Shown piece by piece: positions 32,415 to 40,763 of a stretch of 64,000 nucleotides of DNA. The position numbers and the translations under genes were made by a program. The notes beneath the pieces are model-generated. The model did no database searches. It was not told where the DNA came from and saw nothing but the letters and a program-made list of their open reading frames with translations. Numbering within the stretch: the first letter of the stretch is position 1; each line of letters opens with the position of its first letter. Source of the stretch: Pollutimonas nitritireducens (GTDB taxonomy: Bacteria > Pseudomonadota > Gammaproteobacteria > Burkholderiales > Burkholderiaceae_B); assembly GCF_002849615.1 (NCBI RefSeq), contig NZ_PDNV01000006.1:186001-250000 (forward strand), in the 5' to 3' direction.

Positions 32415-32972
32415 TTATCTGGATTTCGCTACGTGAGTGGCGATTGCATCCATAAGCGGTGGCGAGAGGCAGTCGTAGGGGGGCAGACCGAGTTCGTTGA
32501 GACGAGCCCGGATGGCTCCCATCTGTTCAGGCGGCGTACCGGTTTCGATAATTGACGAGACAAAAGCCGCGAATTCCGGAGCAGCCCACCCAGTTTGGGG
32601 AGACCGCTCGGTATGGACGAAATCCAGCCCGTAGAATGGATGATTCTGGTTCTCGATGCGACCGAACATATGTACTCCGCACCCGGAACACGCATGGCGC
32701 TGGATCGTGGCCGTCGGATCGACGACCTTGAGCTTGTGGCCATTGGCTGTCACGCTGACGGCGTCTTTGGAAACCACTGCGACCTGGGAAAACAGGGCTC
32801 CAGCAGGTTTCCAGCATTTTGAACATCCGCATACGTGATTGTGCGCCGTCTGCGACTTGATGGTCACTTCCACTTTGTCCTCTGGGCAGTCGCACAGCAA
32901 GGTGCCACCTGAAAATCCGGGTGTTGCAGGCCGAATGCCATTATCAACAGCGGGATGGATGTTTATACTCAT
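32415..32972 (-). CDS. gfa: S-(hydroxymethyl)glutathione synthase (glutathione-dependent formaldehyde-activating)
   Basis: A 185-residue Gfa-family zinc protein that captures formaldehyde with glutathione. Cys motifs of the fold are present: [26 protein letters not shown] and [15 protein letters not shown], together building the two zinc sites. The full-length form (about 185-190 residues) matches the Paracoccus-type Gfa. It is the first gene of gfa-adhI-fghA. A sigma-54-type promoter lies about 94 bp upstream, suggesting it is induced with methanol dehydrogenase. Confidence 0.93.
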   Translation of the reverse strand: MSINIHPAVDNGIRPATPGFSGGTLLCDCPEDKVEVTIKSQTAHNHVCGCSKCWKPAGALFSQVAVVSKDAVSVTANGHKLKVVDPTATIQRHACSGCGVHMFGRIENQNHPFYGLDFVHTERSPQTGWAAPEFAAFVSSIIETGTPPEQMGAIRARLNELGLPPYDCLSPPLMDAIATHVAKSR

Positions 32973-33064
32973 TAATGTCTCCTGATAGGCGTCTTGGACC
33001 GTACGGCTCGCTACTGGATTGAACCGTGGGTAAATGGCTGTTTTTTGCCATCCCTGGGTTACCT

Positions 33065-33081
33065 AGCAAAAACCGAGCCGG
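33065..33081 (-). promoter_or_regulatory. Candidate sigma-54 promoter for gfa-adhI-fghA
   Basis: Minus strand CCGGCTCGGTTTTTGCT has GG and GC exactly ten bases apart, with a perfect TTGC at -12. The -24 element is CGGCT instead of TGGCA (two mismatches). The distance from the -12 GC to the gfa ATG is about 94 bp, nearly the same as for xoxF (96 bp). Confidence 0.55.
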
Positions 33082-33160
33082 TTTGGAGACTTGGTGAAAA
33101 TATAAATGCAACCGCGGTTTCGGTATCGTTCTCGAAACGATTGCGCCGCCTCATGCTCAT

Positions 33161-34216
33161 TTATTGAACATGGGGCGGGATCTCAGGTTTCCCTTTTAGC
33201 TCACCATCGAGAATGCGTCGCTCCACCTCGAGATATTGGTGTTCCACATTTATATCATGCACATTGTCGTACAACGGCCAATGCTCATATTGCGGCAGCT
33301 GCGACGATTCAGCAACGCTTCCCAGACCGATTCCAGCCTGGAAGGTTTGCTCGACCACCTCTTGCAGTGCATTCAGGTAATCGACTAGGTTATCCAACTC
33401 CGCCACTGAAGAAATGGGTCCCTCACCAGGAACTATCCTGGAAGGCCTGCGTTTCTTGAAATCTTCGAGCGCCACTAGCCAGGCGTAAATGCGCGCATCT
33501 TTGGCATCAGGGATCCGGCCAATTGATGCGAGGCCTCCAGCAAACAGGACACCAGACTTGCGGTCGACCACGGCGATAGAACCGGGCGACGAACTATGTC
33601 CGTAATAGAGTATGTCCAGGTGACGCCCTGCAATGTCAATACTCATGGCGCCATCCACGGTCCGGGTAGGAACTACGACCCGTGTTCCCTCCATCTCCTC
33701 GGGTCCCAGGATATGATTGAGTTTCTGCAGGCATTTTTCGCAACGCTGGCTGATCAGCGCGGCCACATCCTCGTGTGCAAGAATCGGAACACCCTGTAGC
33801 GCCAGTGTGCCGTTTCCAAATACAAACGCAGGGTTCTGGTGCGTATTGATCGCCAGCATGATGGGTTTGGGAGTTAAACCTCGGACCGCGGCGAGAATGT
33901 CAGTCATATGACGCGCGCTAGTACCTGTGCCGATGAGGATAACGCCGTCCTCTCCGACGATAATGCCCTGATTGGCGACTACGCCTCGGTTTTGCGGTGT
34001 TGCCACGCTAATTTGCCCTAGTGCCGCATAGATGCCGGGCGCCACCTGCTGCAACGAAGTAACCCGCGACGTCTGCGCTTGTACTGACATACTGCAGGCA
34101 AGCACGCCCCCTATTGCGACAGCTTGCAACAATGGCATGACTATTGCTAAGAAAATAAGTAACGGTCCGTCTGTCCCGTAGCGCCGGGCCGCGAATGGGT
34201 CTGTCATGAGATACAT
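33161..34216 (-). CDS. Quinoprotein relay system metallo-hydrolase-fold protein 2 (degenerate metal site)
   Basis: A 351-residue exported protein of the metallo-beta-lactamase fold, SoxH-related, of the type that accompanies PQQ dehydrogenases. An N-terminal hydrophobic segment (about residues 19-47) should act as a signal or anchor. The position of the HxHxDH metal motif reads NTHQNPAF (residues 124-131), so only the first His remains. The usual Asp is Gly (AGGLAS) and the later His is Glu (VPGEGP). The sister protein at 36023 keeps all of these. It is probably a binding or structural protein rather than a hydrolase. Start could also be the Met at codon 4. It is divergent from 34234. Confidence 0.85.
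   Translation of the reverse strand: MYLMTDPFAARRYGTDGPLLIFLAIVMPLLQAVAIGGVLACSMSVQAQTSRVTSLQQVAPGIYAALGQISVATPQNRGVVANQGIIVGEDGVILIGTGTSARHMTDILAAVRGLTPKPIMLAINTHQNPAFVFGNGTLALQGVPILAHEDVAALISQRCEKCLQKLNHILGPEEMEGTRVVVPTRTVDGAMSIDIAGRHLDILYYGHSSSPGSIAVVDRKSGVLFAGGLASIGRIPDAKDARIYAWLVALEDFKKRRPSRIVPGEGPISSVAELDNLVDYLNALQEVVEQTFQAGIGLGSVAESSQLPQYEHWPLYDNVHDINVEHQYLEVERRILDGELKGKPEIPPHVQ
34132..34148 (+). promoter_or_regulatory. Candidate sigma-54 promoter for the 34234-35131 gene pair
   Basis: ATGGCATGACTATTGCT has TGGCA, then TTGC, with GG (34134-34135) and GC (34146-34147) ten bases apart. It lies inside the 5' part of the relay-2 gene on the opposite strand, 87 bp before the ATG at 34234. 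Confidence 0.65.
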
Positions 34217-34233
34217 CGCTTATAGGGAAAAAC

Positions 34234-34596
34234 ATGAAGCTTTTACCGTCTGCCATCTTGTCACTGCTTTTAGCAAGCGTTATGCCAGTTACCGCAAACG
34301 CCGCCGCGCACGTTAGCGATTTCCCCACTACCACGCGCGTGGAATACGTACTGGAATGCATGCAGGCACATCCGGGCAAAAATTATGAATCCTTCTATAA
34401 ATGTTCGTGCGCCATCGACGAAATCGCCAAGCAGGCTGCATTCAACGAATACGCCGAAATATCGACAGCATCCAAGTACCTGCGACTAGGGGGCGAGCGC
34501 GGAGCCGAGTTCCGTGACCCCGCGCAGGTAAAGGTCATGGCCAAGAAGTACAAAGACATCGAAACGAGGGCCGCTAATGCCTGTTTCCTTAAATAG
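34234..34596 (+). CDS. Small exported four-Cys protein of unknown function
   Basis: A 120-residue protein with signal peptide MKLLPSAILSLLLASVMPVT ending near ANAAA, and an AGGGAAA ribosome-binding site. The mature part is charged and helical, with four Cys (ECMQAHPG, YKCSCAIDE, NACFLK). The Cys are compatible with periplasmic disulfides or a metal or heme-related site, although no CxxCH is present. I do not recognise the family. It overlaps the next gene by 20 bp, lies among methanol-dehydrogenase accessory genes, and has a sigma-54 type promoter, so a role in periplasmic quinoprotein function is inferred. Confidence 0.8.
   Translation: MKLLPSAILSLLLASVMPVTANAAAHVSDFPTTTRVEYVLECMQAHPGKNYESFYKCSCAIDEIAKQAAFNEYAEISTASKYLRLGGERGAEFRDPAQVKVMAKKYKDIETRAANACFLK
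34272..34288 (-). promoter_or_regulatory. Candidate sigma-54 promoter for relay protein 2
   Basis: Minus strand CTGGCATAACGCTTGCT contains TGGCA and TTGC with GG (34286-34285) and GC (34274-34273) ten bases apart. It lies within the coding start of the divergent 34234 gene, about 57 bp upstream of the relay-2 ATG. With the promoter at 34132 the two transcripts would overlap at their 5' ends by about 100 nt. Confidence 0.62.
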
Positions 34597-35131
34597 CGGG
34601 CTCGCAACGCTTTTGCTTAAGGGCGGCCAGTGTCTCGCCGCCCTTGTCATCCTGGCCCCGTTTGCGGTTTGCGCTGCCGAGAGCGCGGTACAGTCTATTG
34701 CAATAATGGATTTCGAGCTGATCGACAACACGGGTGAAACCGACAAAGATGCCGAACAGAAGCTGCGCCTGGCCAAGATCACCCAGCAATTACGCCACGA
34801 CATTGCCGACAAGGAACTGTACGCGGTGATTGACAACGCGCCGGCTGCAACTCTCATCAAAGATCTACAAAAGCGTTTCAACTTGTATAGCTGCAACGGC
34901 TGCGATGTGGAAATCGGGCGGGCGCTGCACACCAACCGTGTCCTGACCGGATGGGTGCAGAAAGTCAGCAACCTGATTCTGAACATCAACTTCCAGGTCC
35001 GCGACGTGGAAGGCGGCAATATCGTCCTGAACAAATCGGTGGATATCCGGGGCAATACCGATCAAACGTGGAGTCGCGGCATTCGCTATATGGTCCGTAG
35101 CATGGTCGAGAAAAACCAGGCCGGACTTTAG
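34577..35131 (+). CDS. DUF2380-type exported protein of the methanol dehydrogenase cluster
   Basis: A 184-residue protein with an N-terminal hydrophobic signal (residues about 11-34, ending VCAAES). The mature part starts VQSIAIMDFELIDNTGET, which resembles DUF2380-like proteins with a CsgG/TolB-type N-terminal strand. A Cys pair occurs in YSCNGCDVEIGRALHTNRVL. The function is unknown. Such proteins recur beside PQQ-dependent alcohol dehydrogenase genes. Its start lies within the previous gene (20-bp overlap), so the two are translationally coupled. Confidence 0.75.
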   Translation: MPVSLNSGLATLLLKGGQCLAALVILAPFAVCAAESAVQSIAIMDFELIDNTGETDKDAEQKLRLAKITQQLRHDIADKELYAVIDNAPAATLIKDLQKRFNLYSCNGCDVEIGRALHTNRVLTGWVQKVSNLILNINFQVRDVEGGNIVLNKSVDIRGNTDQTWSRGIRYMVRSMVEKNQAGL

Positions 35132-35144
35132 CGGCCTTAAGTCC

Positions 35145-35966
35145 TTATTCAGGAGTGACCTTTAATGACGTGTCGAAGACAAGGTCGTTGGAGTCCTGGG
35201 CTCGTGCCGTTAACACGCCTTCCGCTTGCGGCGTGAAGTAGAACCTGAAATTGGGATTCTCACTGATCCCGAAATCCACGTCAGCGGTCATGACCGGCTC
35301 GCCGGCGTAAGCCACTTCCAGCCGGCGCACGTAATGGGGCGGTTCGTATAGCCGGGTCGCCTGATCCATGACCATGCCCGACGCGTTCGGGTGGCGGATC
35401 ATGAGCTGGGCCATCACGGGCTGGTTCAACCGCGGATTGTCCTGGGTCATCAGTTTCATCTTGCCCAGATTATCATCGCCACCAGGTGCCCTGTTGGCAG
35501 GAGCCGAACAGCCGCCTGAGGCTTTTACATATGCCTTGGCCATGGTCAGTTTGCCGTCACTGGTTTCGACGATTGCGCGCACATAGGTGTACTGCTCGAC
35601 CCTCACCCTCGTTTCAATATCCGCAAGACCGCTTGCGGGCGTCAGGTGAAATACCGCAGCGACCGGTGCGGGGTTGTCGTCGACAATAAGGTGTATGGTC
35701 TTGATATAGCCTTGCTGCGTCTGGGGTATGAGGGCTTTGATCGATACCGGCACAACAGCCGCATCTTGAGCTCGTTTTGGGACCGTCAGGGCGATCAGTT
35801 GATCACCATCATTGCTGATGGCTCGTTCCTGGAACAAGCCCGCACGCAGTTTCGGCCACATTGGGCTGTCGGGCGGCAAGTCCGGTTCGGCCGCAAACGA
35901 CAGCATGGGAACCAGCACGATAATAGCGGCGATGCGAAACCGGAACTTGCGGTACATGCTATGCAT
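35145..35966 (-). CDS. Quinoprotein dehydrogenase-associated SoxYZ-like carrier
   Basis: About 273 residues from ATG 35966, after an AGGAG site. A signal peptide (RFRIAAIIVLVPMLSFAAE) is followed by a SoxY-like half with the Cys-bearing loop VKASGGCSAPANRAPGG, and then a SoxZ-like half (LNQPVMAQLMIRHPNASGM). The single Cys resembles the substrate-carrying Cys of SoxY, but it is internal because the two domains are fused. It lies 56 bp downstream of relay protein 1 and is probably co-transcribed. The family is tied to PQQ dehydrogenases, but its cargo is unknown. Confidence 0.87.
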   Translation of the reverse strand: MHSMYRKFRFRIAAIIVLVPMLSFAAEPDLPPDSPMWPKLRAGLFQERAISNDGDQLIALTVPKRAQDAAVVPVSIKALIPQTQQGYIKTIHLIVDDNPAPVAAVFHLTPASGLADIETRVRVEQYTYVRAIVETSDGKLTMAKAYVKASGGCSAPANRAPGGDDNLGKMKLMTQDNPRLNQPVMAQLMIRHPNASGMVMDQATRLYEPPHYVRRLEVAYAGEPVMTADVDFGISENPNFRFYFTPQAEGVLTARAQDSNDLVFDTSLKVTPE

Positions 35967-36022
35967 AAGAGTCTCCTGACACTTTATCGTTGTACTGCGC
36001 TTATCCAAACCTATCAAGTACA

Positions 36023-37024
36023 TCAATCTTCCCATTCCAGTTCCGTGAATGCCGCTGTCACGTTTTGTCGATGAGAGCCGTCAAATAGCTGCCATTGCGA
36101 CGGATTCAAGGCGCCGATCTCGGACATGGCCTGCTGTATGGAACGCTTGGCCTTTAGCGCGGCGCGCACGTCTGCCTGCAATTGTTGTAGATACTGCTGC
36201 TGCGGCTTCATTACCGCGGGCCAATCCGTGCTGACGGAACCATGGCCTGGCACGACAAGCCTGGCCGGGATCCCGGCCAGGCTTTCCATGGTGGACAGCC
36301 AGCCCGAAAGCTTGCCATCAAGCGATGGAATACGCTCGCGGAACACCAGGTCGCCTGTCCAGAGCGTGGCCGTCGTTTCGTCCAGGACCGTTAAATCATT
36401 GTCCGTATGAGAAGTGGGCCAGGCCTGGATGGTAAGCGTGCGTTCACCCAGGTCAAGCTGGTGCACTTCCTTTACCGGCACGTTGGGGGGAACGAGAATA
36501 CTTTGCCGCGCCAGGTCCGGACCGATCGTGCGTTCCAGGTACGCGGCATAGTAGCCGTCCCGCGAACGCATCGACGCGGCAAGATTGTGGTGGCCGACAA
36601 ATTCGGCTTGGTCGGCGGTAAACGCCGCATTTCCATATACATGATCGGGATGAACATGGGTATTGATCACATAACAAACCGGCAATGAGGTTTGTCTGCT
36701 TATTGCGGCGCGCAAGGCTTTACCCTGCGCAAAACTTCCGCCTGTGTCAATGACCGCCACGCATTCGCCACCTACGATGAAGCCCACATTGGCGATTGCT
36801 CCATAATTGCCGGGCATGGCGTCCTGATGCACACCTTGATGCACAAAAACGCCAGCAGCCACCTCTTGTACGGGCAAGGGATCGTCGGCACCCAATACCA
36901 CGGACGGGATCGCGCAGCACAACAGCGGCGCACATAGCCACTTTGCAACGCCGGTGAACGCCTGCGCCGCCCATGGCGCAATAGGCGATGACGCGTGCAC
37001 GCCGCACTGGTTCATTCTTTCCAT
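36023..37024 (-). CDS. Quinoprotein relay system zinc metallohydrolase 1
   Basis: A 333-residue exported metallo-beta-lactamase-fold protein, SoxH-related. A hydrophobic N-terminal stretch (about residues 25-45) precedes the domain. The metal site is complete: NTHVHPDHVYGN (His123, His125, Asp127, His128), SHTDNDL, TGDLVF with the bridging Asp, and VPGHGS. It is divergent from xoxF, with the SoxYZ-like gene behind it. A start at codon 4 (37015) has a better GGAAAG ribosome-binding site. The role proposed for the family is supporting PQQ-dehydrogenase electron relay; this is not biochemically settled. Confidence 0.88.
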   Translation of the reverse strand: MERMNQCGVHASSPIAPWAAQAFTGVAKWLCAPLLCCAIPSVVLGADDPLPVQEVAAGVFVHQGVHQDAMPGNYGAIANVGFIVGGECVAVIDTGGSFAQGKALRAAISRQTSLPVCYVINTHVHPDHVYGNAAFTADQAEFVGHHNLAASMRSRDGYYAAYLERTIGPDLARQSILVPPNVPVKEVHQLDLGERTLTIQAWPTSHTDNDLTVLDETTATLWTGDLVFRERIPSLDGKLSGWLSTMESLAGIPARLVVPGHGSVSTDWPAVMKPQQQYLQQLQADVRAALKAKRSIQQAMSEIGALNPSQWQLFDGSHRQNVTAAFTELEWED

Positions 37025-37059
37025 TTCATCCCTGCTTCATCGTCGGATAGTGTGGCCAC

Positions 37060-37076
37060 CGCAATAGCCGTGCCAA
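37060..37076 (-). promoter_or_regulatory. Sigma-54 promoter for relay protein 1 / SoxYZ-like operon
   Basis: Minus strand TTGGCACGGCTATTGCG matches the sigma-54 consensus TTGGCACG-N4-TTGC at every fixed position, with GG and GC ten bases apart. The expected transcription start is about 12 bp on, giving a leader of roughly 25-35 nt to the ATG at 37024 or 37015. This is the strongest of five such sites in the cluster. Confidence 0.75.
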
Positions 37077-37125
37077 TACAACCGATGCTTACCATACGAA
37101 CAGAGACGTGCCAGACGCTGAGAAA

Positions 37126-37147
37126 TGTGTTGACTAAACGGAACACA
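37126..37147. promoter_or_regulatory. Candidate enhancer (upstream activating) site between the divergent sigma-54 promoters
   Basis: TGTGTT-N10-AACACA is a perfect inverted repeat. It lies 50 bp from the relay-1 -24 element and about 118 bp from the xoxF -24 element, typical for an NtrC-family activator site serving both. A second repeat (GAACA-N15-TGTTC) overlaps it at 37141-37165. The activator is probably the one encoded at 42770. The link is inferred. Confidence 0.5.
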
Positions 37148-37263
37148 AGATCAGCCGGATTGTTCAGGTGGCAGGACATTCTTGAAACAGATGTCGTCCA
37201 GACAGACGTCAACGCTCCAGCGACTGTCGTCAGTTCCCGCCTGACATTGCTCGATCATCAAAA

Positions 37264-37280
37264 TTGGCACGATAAGTGCT
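37264..37280 (+). promoter_or_regulatory. Sigma-54 promoter for the xoxF operon
   Basis: TTGGCACGATAAGTGCT has a perfect TTGGCACG -24 element, and GC ten bases after GG (37266-37267 and 37278-37279). The -12 box is GTGC rather than TTGC. It lies 96 bp upstream of the xoxF ATG. The rest of the 37025-37374 intergenic region holds the divergent relay-1 promoter and the inverted repeats; I see no gene in it. Confidence 0.7.
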
Positions 37281-37374
37281 TGATTGATCATGCAACAAGT
37301 CGTCGGGGTGCTATAGCGCTGAACTGAGTTTCATCTCTTGGATGCCTCGCCGTATAACCACACCGGAGGAAGAC

Positions 37375-39213
37375 ATGTCATTTAAGGTAACTCTGAAAAC
37401 CGCGTTATGCATCGCCGGGGTCATTATGGCAACCGGCCACGCACAAGCAGACCCTATGCTCGACAAAGCCGCAGCCGACCCCGCCAATTGGGCTATGCAA
37501 GCCGGAAATATCCAGAATCATCGCTATAGCGAACTAAAGCAGATCACTAGCGATAACGTCAAAGATCTTCAGGTGGCCTGGACATTCTCGACGGGCGTGT
37601 TGCGAGGGCATGAAGGCGGTCCTTTGGTCATTGGCGACACGATGTATGTGCACAGCCCATTCCCCAACAAAGTCTTTGCCATCAATCTCGAAGACCACTC
37701 CATGATCTGGAAGTACGAACCTAAGCAGGACCCATCCGTGATCGCCGTCATGTGTTGCGACACGGTCAATCGCGGACTGGCTTATGGCGATGGCAAGATC
37801 ATCCTGGGGCAGGCGGACACAACGCTCGTCGCGCTCGATGCAAAAACAGGCGAGGAAGTCTGGAAAATCGTTAACGGCAATCCCAAAATCGGCGAGACCA
37901 ACACCAATGCCCCTCATATCTTCAAAGATAAAGTCATCACCGGCATCAGCGGCGGCGAGTTCGGGGTGCGTGGCCATTTAACCGCTTACGACCTAAAAAC
38001 CGGCAAAGAGGTCTGGAAGGGTTATTCGGTTGGACCTGATGACGAAATGCTGTTTGACCCAGAGAAAACAATGACCTGGACGGACGGCAAAATGGCGCCA
38101 GTCGGCAAGGACTCCTCGCTCAAGACTTGGGAAGGCGACCAATGGAAGATAGGCGGCGGCACGACATGGGGCTGGTTCAGCTACGATCCGGAAACCAACC
38201 TCGTCTACTACGGCTCGGCAAATCCCAGCACCTGGAATCCCAAACAGCGTCCCGGCGACAATAAATGGACGATGTCCATCATTGCGCGCGATCTTGATAC
38301 CGGTGTAGCAAAATGGGTCTATCAAATGACTCCTCATGACGAATGGGATTACGACGGTGTCAACGAAATGATACTGGCCGATATCAAAGTCAAGGGCCAG
38401 GATCGCAAGGCGCTGGTGCACCTGGATCGCAACGGCTTCGGCTACACACTGGACCGCGTAACCGGCGAACTGCTGGTGGCCGAGAAATTCGACCCGACCG
38501 TCAACTGGGCGACCCATGTCGACATGAAAACCGGCCGGCCACAAGTCGATCCCAAGTACAGCACCTTGCAAAATGGTGAAGACGTCAATACCAAAGGCAT
38601 CTGCCCTGCCGCTCTTGGCACCAAAGACCAGCAGCCTGCCGCCTTTTCGCCCAAAACCGGCTTGTTCTATGTACCGACCAACCACGTGTGTATGGATTAT
38701 GAGCCGTACCAGGTCGAATACATCGCCGGGCAGCCTTATGTCGGCGCAACCCTGTCCATGTATCCAACTCCCGGAAGCCATGGCGGTATGGGCAACTTCA
38801 TTGCCTGGGATGCTGGTACTGGCAAGATCGTCTGGTCAAAGCCCGAGAAATTCTCGGTCTGGAGCGGCGCCCTGGCTACCGCAGGCGATGTCAACTTCTA
38901 CGGAACACTTGAAGGATTCATCAAAGCGGTCGACAACGATGGCAAGGAACTATGGAAGTTCAAAACCCCATCCGGCGTGATTGGCAATGTAACCACATGG
39001 GAACGCAAGGGCAAGCAGTACATCGGCGTACTGTCGGGAATTGGCGGTTGGGCAGGTATTGGCCTTGCCGCTGCTCTTGAAAAATCCACAGACGGCCTGG
39101 GCGCTGTCGGGGGCTACAAAGAGCTGGCACGCTACACCGAACTCGGTGGTGTGCTGATGGTCTTTGCACTGCCGGACAGCGTCATCAAAAAGACCACGGT
39201 CGCAGCCAAGTAA
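37375..39213 (+). CDS. xoxF: Lanthanide-type PQQ-dependent methanol dehydrogenase XoxF
   Basis: A 612-residue periplasmic quinoprotein from ATG 37375, after GGAGGA. The signal peptide ends AHAQA. The eight-blade propeller contains the vicinal Cys pair [10 protein letters not shown] (Cys127-Cys128) that sits on PQQ. The catalytic region is [14 protein letters not shown], with catalytic Asp325 and, two residues on, Asp327. This DxD is the mark of lanthanide-dependent XoxF; the calcium enzyme MxaF has Ala there. No mxaI gene is present. It oxidises methanol, perhaps directly to formate for some members, and passes electrons to cytochrome c. It heads an operon with xoxG and xoxJ. Confidence 0.96.
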   Translation: MSFKVTLKTALCIAGVIMATGHAQADPMLDKAAADPANWAMQAGNIQNHRYSELKQITSDNVKDLQVAWTFSTGVLRGHEGGPLVIGDTMYVHSPFPNKVFAINLEDHSMIWKYEPKQDPSVIAVMCCDTVNRGLAYGDGKIILGQADTTLVALDAKTGEEVWKIVNGNPKIGETNTNAPHIFKDKVITGISGGEFGVRGHLTAYDLKTGKEVWKGYSVGPDDEMLFDPEKTMTWTDGKMAPVGKDSSLKTWEGDQWKIGGGTTWGWFSYDPETNLVYYGSANPSTWNPKQRPGDNKWTMSIIARDLDTGVAKWVYQMTPHDEWDYDGVNEMILADIKVKGQDRKALVHLDRNGFGYTLDRVTGELLVAEKFDPTVNWATHVDMKTGRPQVDPKYSTLQNGEDVNTKGICPAALGTKDQQPAAFSPKTGLFYVPTNHVCMDYEPYQVEYIAGQPYVGATLSMYPTPGSHGGMGNFIAWDAGTGKIVWSKPEKFSVWSGALATAGDVNFYGTLEGFIKAVDNDGKELWKFKTPSGVIGNVTTWERKGKQYIGVLSGIGGWAGIGLAAALEKSTDGLGAVGGYKELARYTELGGVLMVFALPDSVIKKTTVAAK

Positions 39214-39278
39214 GCGCAGCATCGCAGCCGGAGTCCACCCCGACCCGGCTGCTTTCGATGCCCGTTCATAATGCTGGA

Positions 39279-39310
39279 AATTGGCGTCGCGGCTCGCCGC
39301 CACGCCAATT
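39279..39310 (+). terminator. Hairpin between xoxF and xoxG
   Basis: AATTGGCGT and ACGCCAATT make a perfect 9-bp stem with a GC-rich 14-nt loop, followed by CTTTATT. It is a weak terminator or, more likely, a 3'-stabilising element that lets xoxF mRNA exceed that of downstream genes. Confidence 0.6.
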
Positions 39311-39331
39311 CTTTATTAAGGATATGTCGGT

Positions 39332-39799
39332 ATGTTGTCACGCTTCACCCTAATTAACGCAAGCCTGCTGATCGCTGTTGCTTGCTCAATGTCAGCTCAC
39401 GCCATCGCAAATAACGACGGTGCCAAGGCCAAGCCAGCCACCGAGTCTCCGCCCGCGCAAAGCGAGGCGTCCGCAGACAAAAAGCTGTACACCGTCGTCG
39501 ATAAGAGTCACGTCGACGGGAACACACTCGAGGGTTGGAAAACCTGGCGTGCGCTTGCCTGCGCCCGATGCCATGGTGCGCAACAAGAAGGAATGGTAGG
39601 ACCTTCCTTGATAGAAAGCCTCAAGACAATGAGCAAATCAGATTTCGAGCATACGATAAAAGAGGGGCGAATCGAAAAAGGCATGCCACCATTCGGCGGC
39701 GTACCTCGCGTCGTGGAGAATATCGACAATCTTTATGCGTACCTGAAGGGACGCTCAGAAGGCGATATAGCACCCGGCCGACTTGAAGCAATCGAGTAA
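39332..39799 (+). CDS. xoxG: Cytochrome c of the methanol dehydrogenase (XoxG-type)
   Basis: A 155-residue mono-heme c-type cytochrome with signal peptide ending MSAHAIA. The heme-binding motif ACARCHGAQQEG has Cys77, Cys80 and His81. A probable Met axial ligand lies in KGMPPFGGVPR. A Pro/Ala/Lys linker (about residues 28-50) precedes the heme domain. Placement 118 bp after xoxF makes it the likely physiological electron acceptor. The symbol is by position and type; cytochromes of this role are sequence-diverse. Confidence 0.88.
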   Translation: MLSRFTLINASLLIAVACSMSAHAIANNDGAKAKPATESPPAQSEASADKKLYTVVDKSHVDGNTLEGWKTWRALACARCHGAQQEGMVGPSLIESLKTMSKSDFEHTIKEGRIEKGMPPFGGVPRVVENIDNLYAYLKGRSEGDIAPGRLEAIE

Positions 39800-39853
39800 C
39801 CGCCACCGGCGCAGCCCGGACGTGTGGCATCGGCCATGTAAAGGAAGTCATCC

Positions 39854-40753
39854 ATGTTTTCAAGAAAATCATATGCAACCGCTATCCTGCGCAGCGCGGG
39901 CGCCATGGTAGCCATATTCGTCGCCTGTTCCGCGAATGCGCAGCAAAAAGCGCCCGTTGATACTCAAGAAAAGGTACTACGGGTCTGTCAAGATCCGAAG
40001 AACCTGCCTATGTCGGACGAACAGGAACGCGGATTCGAGAACAAGATAGCCGCCCTGTTCGCCAAGAAGCTGGGCTGGAAGCTCGAACATACCTGGTCGC
40101 CACAGCGCGTTGGATTCATTCGCAACACCTTGCGAGCAAAGATTCCTGATACCGATACCTACAAATGTGACCTGGTGACCAGCGTATCACCCGGCTTCGA
40201 AATGGGCATTGCTACCAAGCCGTATTTCAGTTCAACCTATGCCATGGCTTACGTAAAAGGAAAGGGACTGGATTCCATTCGCACACCGCAAGACATTCAC
40301 AAACTAGACAAAGCAACGCTCGAAAGGCTCAAGATCGGTATCTTTACTGGTACGCCGGCGGCCGACTGGTTGGTCAAGAACAAACTTACCAAGCAAATGG
40401 TGTCGTATCAGTTACAGACCGGTGATCGCGATCAATATCCAGGCCAGATCATCGAGAACGACCTCGCCTCCGGTAAGCTGGATATAGCAATTGCCTGGGG
40501 TCCTATCACGGGCTACTTCGCCAAGAACGCGCACGGCGTACCGATCGAAGTTGTTCCTTTTCCCGCCGAGGCTGATGGGATCAGATACGGCTTCAGCATC
40601 GCTATGGGAGTGCGTCATGGAGAGCAGGAATTCCGTGATCAGATCAATACGCTCATTGATACGAACCGACCGGCAATCGATGCGATTCTTCAAGAGTACA
40701 GCGTACCGATAGTGTCGCCGGCACCGTCGTCAAGCAAAGCTGCTTCTTCCTGA
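39854..40753 (+). CDS. xoxJ: XoxJ-type periplasmic binding protein
   Basis: A 299-residue protein with signal peptide (AMVAIFVACSANAQQ) and a type-2 periplasmic solute-binding fold: KVLRVCQDPKNLPMSDEQERGF at the mature N-terminus, and QLQTGDRDQYPGQIIENDLASG in the second lobe. It belongs to the quinoprotein-dehydrogenase-associated binding proteins (MxaJ/XoxJ). No ABC permease is nearby. XoxJ is thought to help activate or mature XoxF. It is preceded by xoxG (54 bp) and followed by a hairpin and an unknown gene. Confidence 0.9.
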   Translation: MFSRKSYATAILRSAGAMVAIFVACSANAQQKAPVDTQEKVLRVCQDPKNLPMSDEQERGFENKIAALFAKKLGWKLEHTWSPQRVGFIRNTLRAKIPDTDTYKCDLVTSVSPGFEMGIATKPYFSSTYAMAYVKGKGLDSIRTPQDIHKLDKATLERLKIGIFTGTPAADWLVKNKLTKQMVSYQLQTGDRDQYPGQIIENDLASGKLDIAIAWGPITGYFAKNAHGVPIEVVPFPAEADGIRYGFSIAMGVRHGEQEFRDQINTLIDTNRPAIDAILQEYSVPIVSPAPSSSKAASS

Positions 40754-40763
40754 TGTGCAACCA

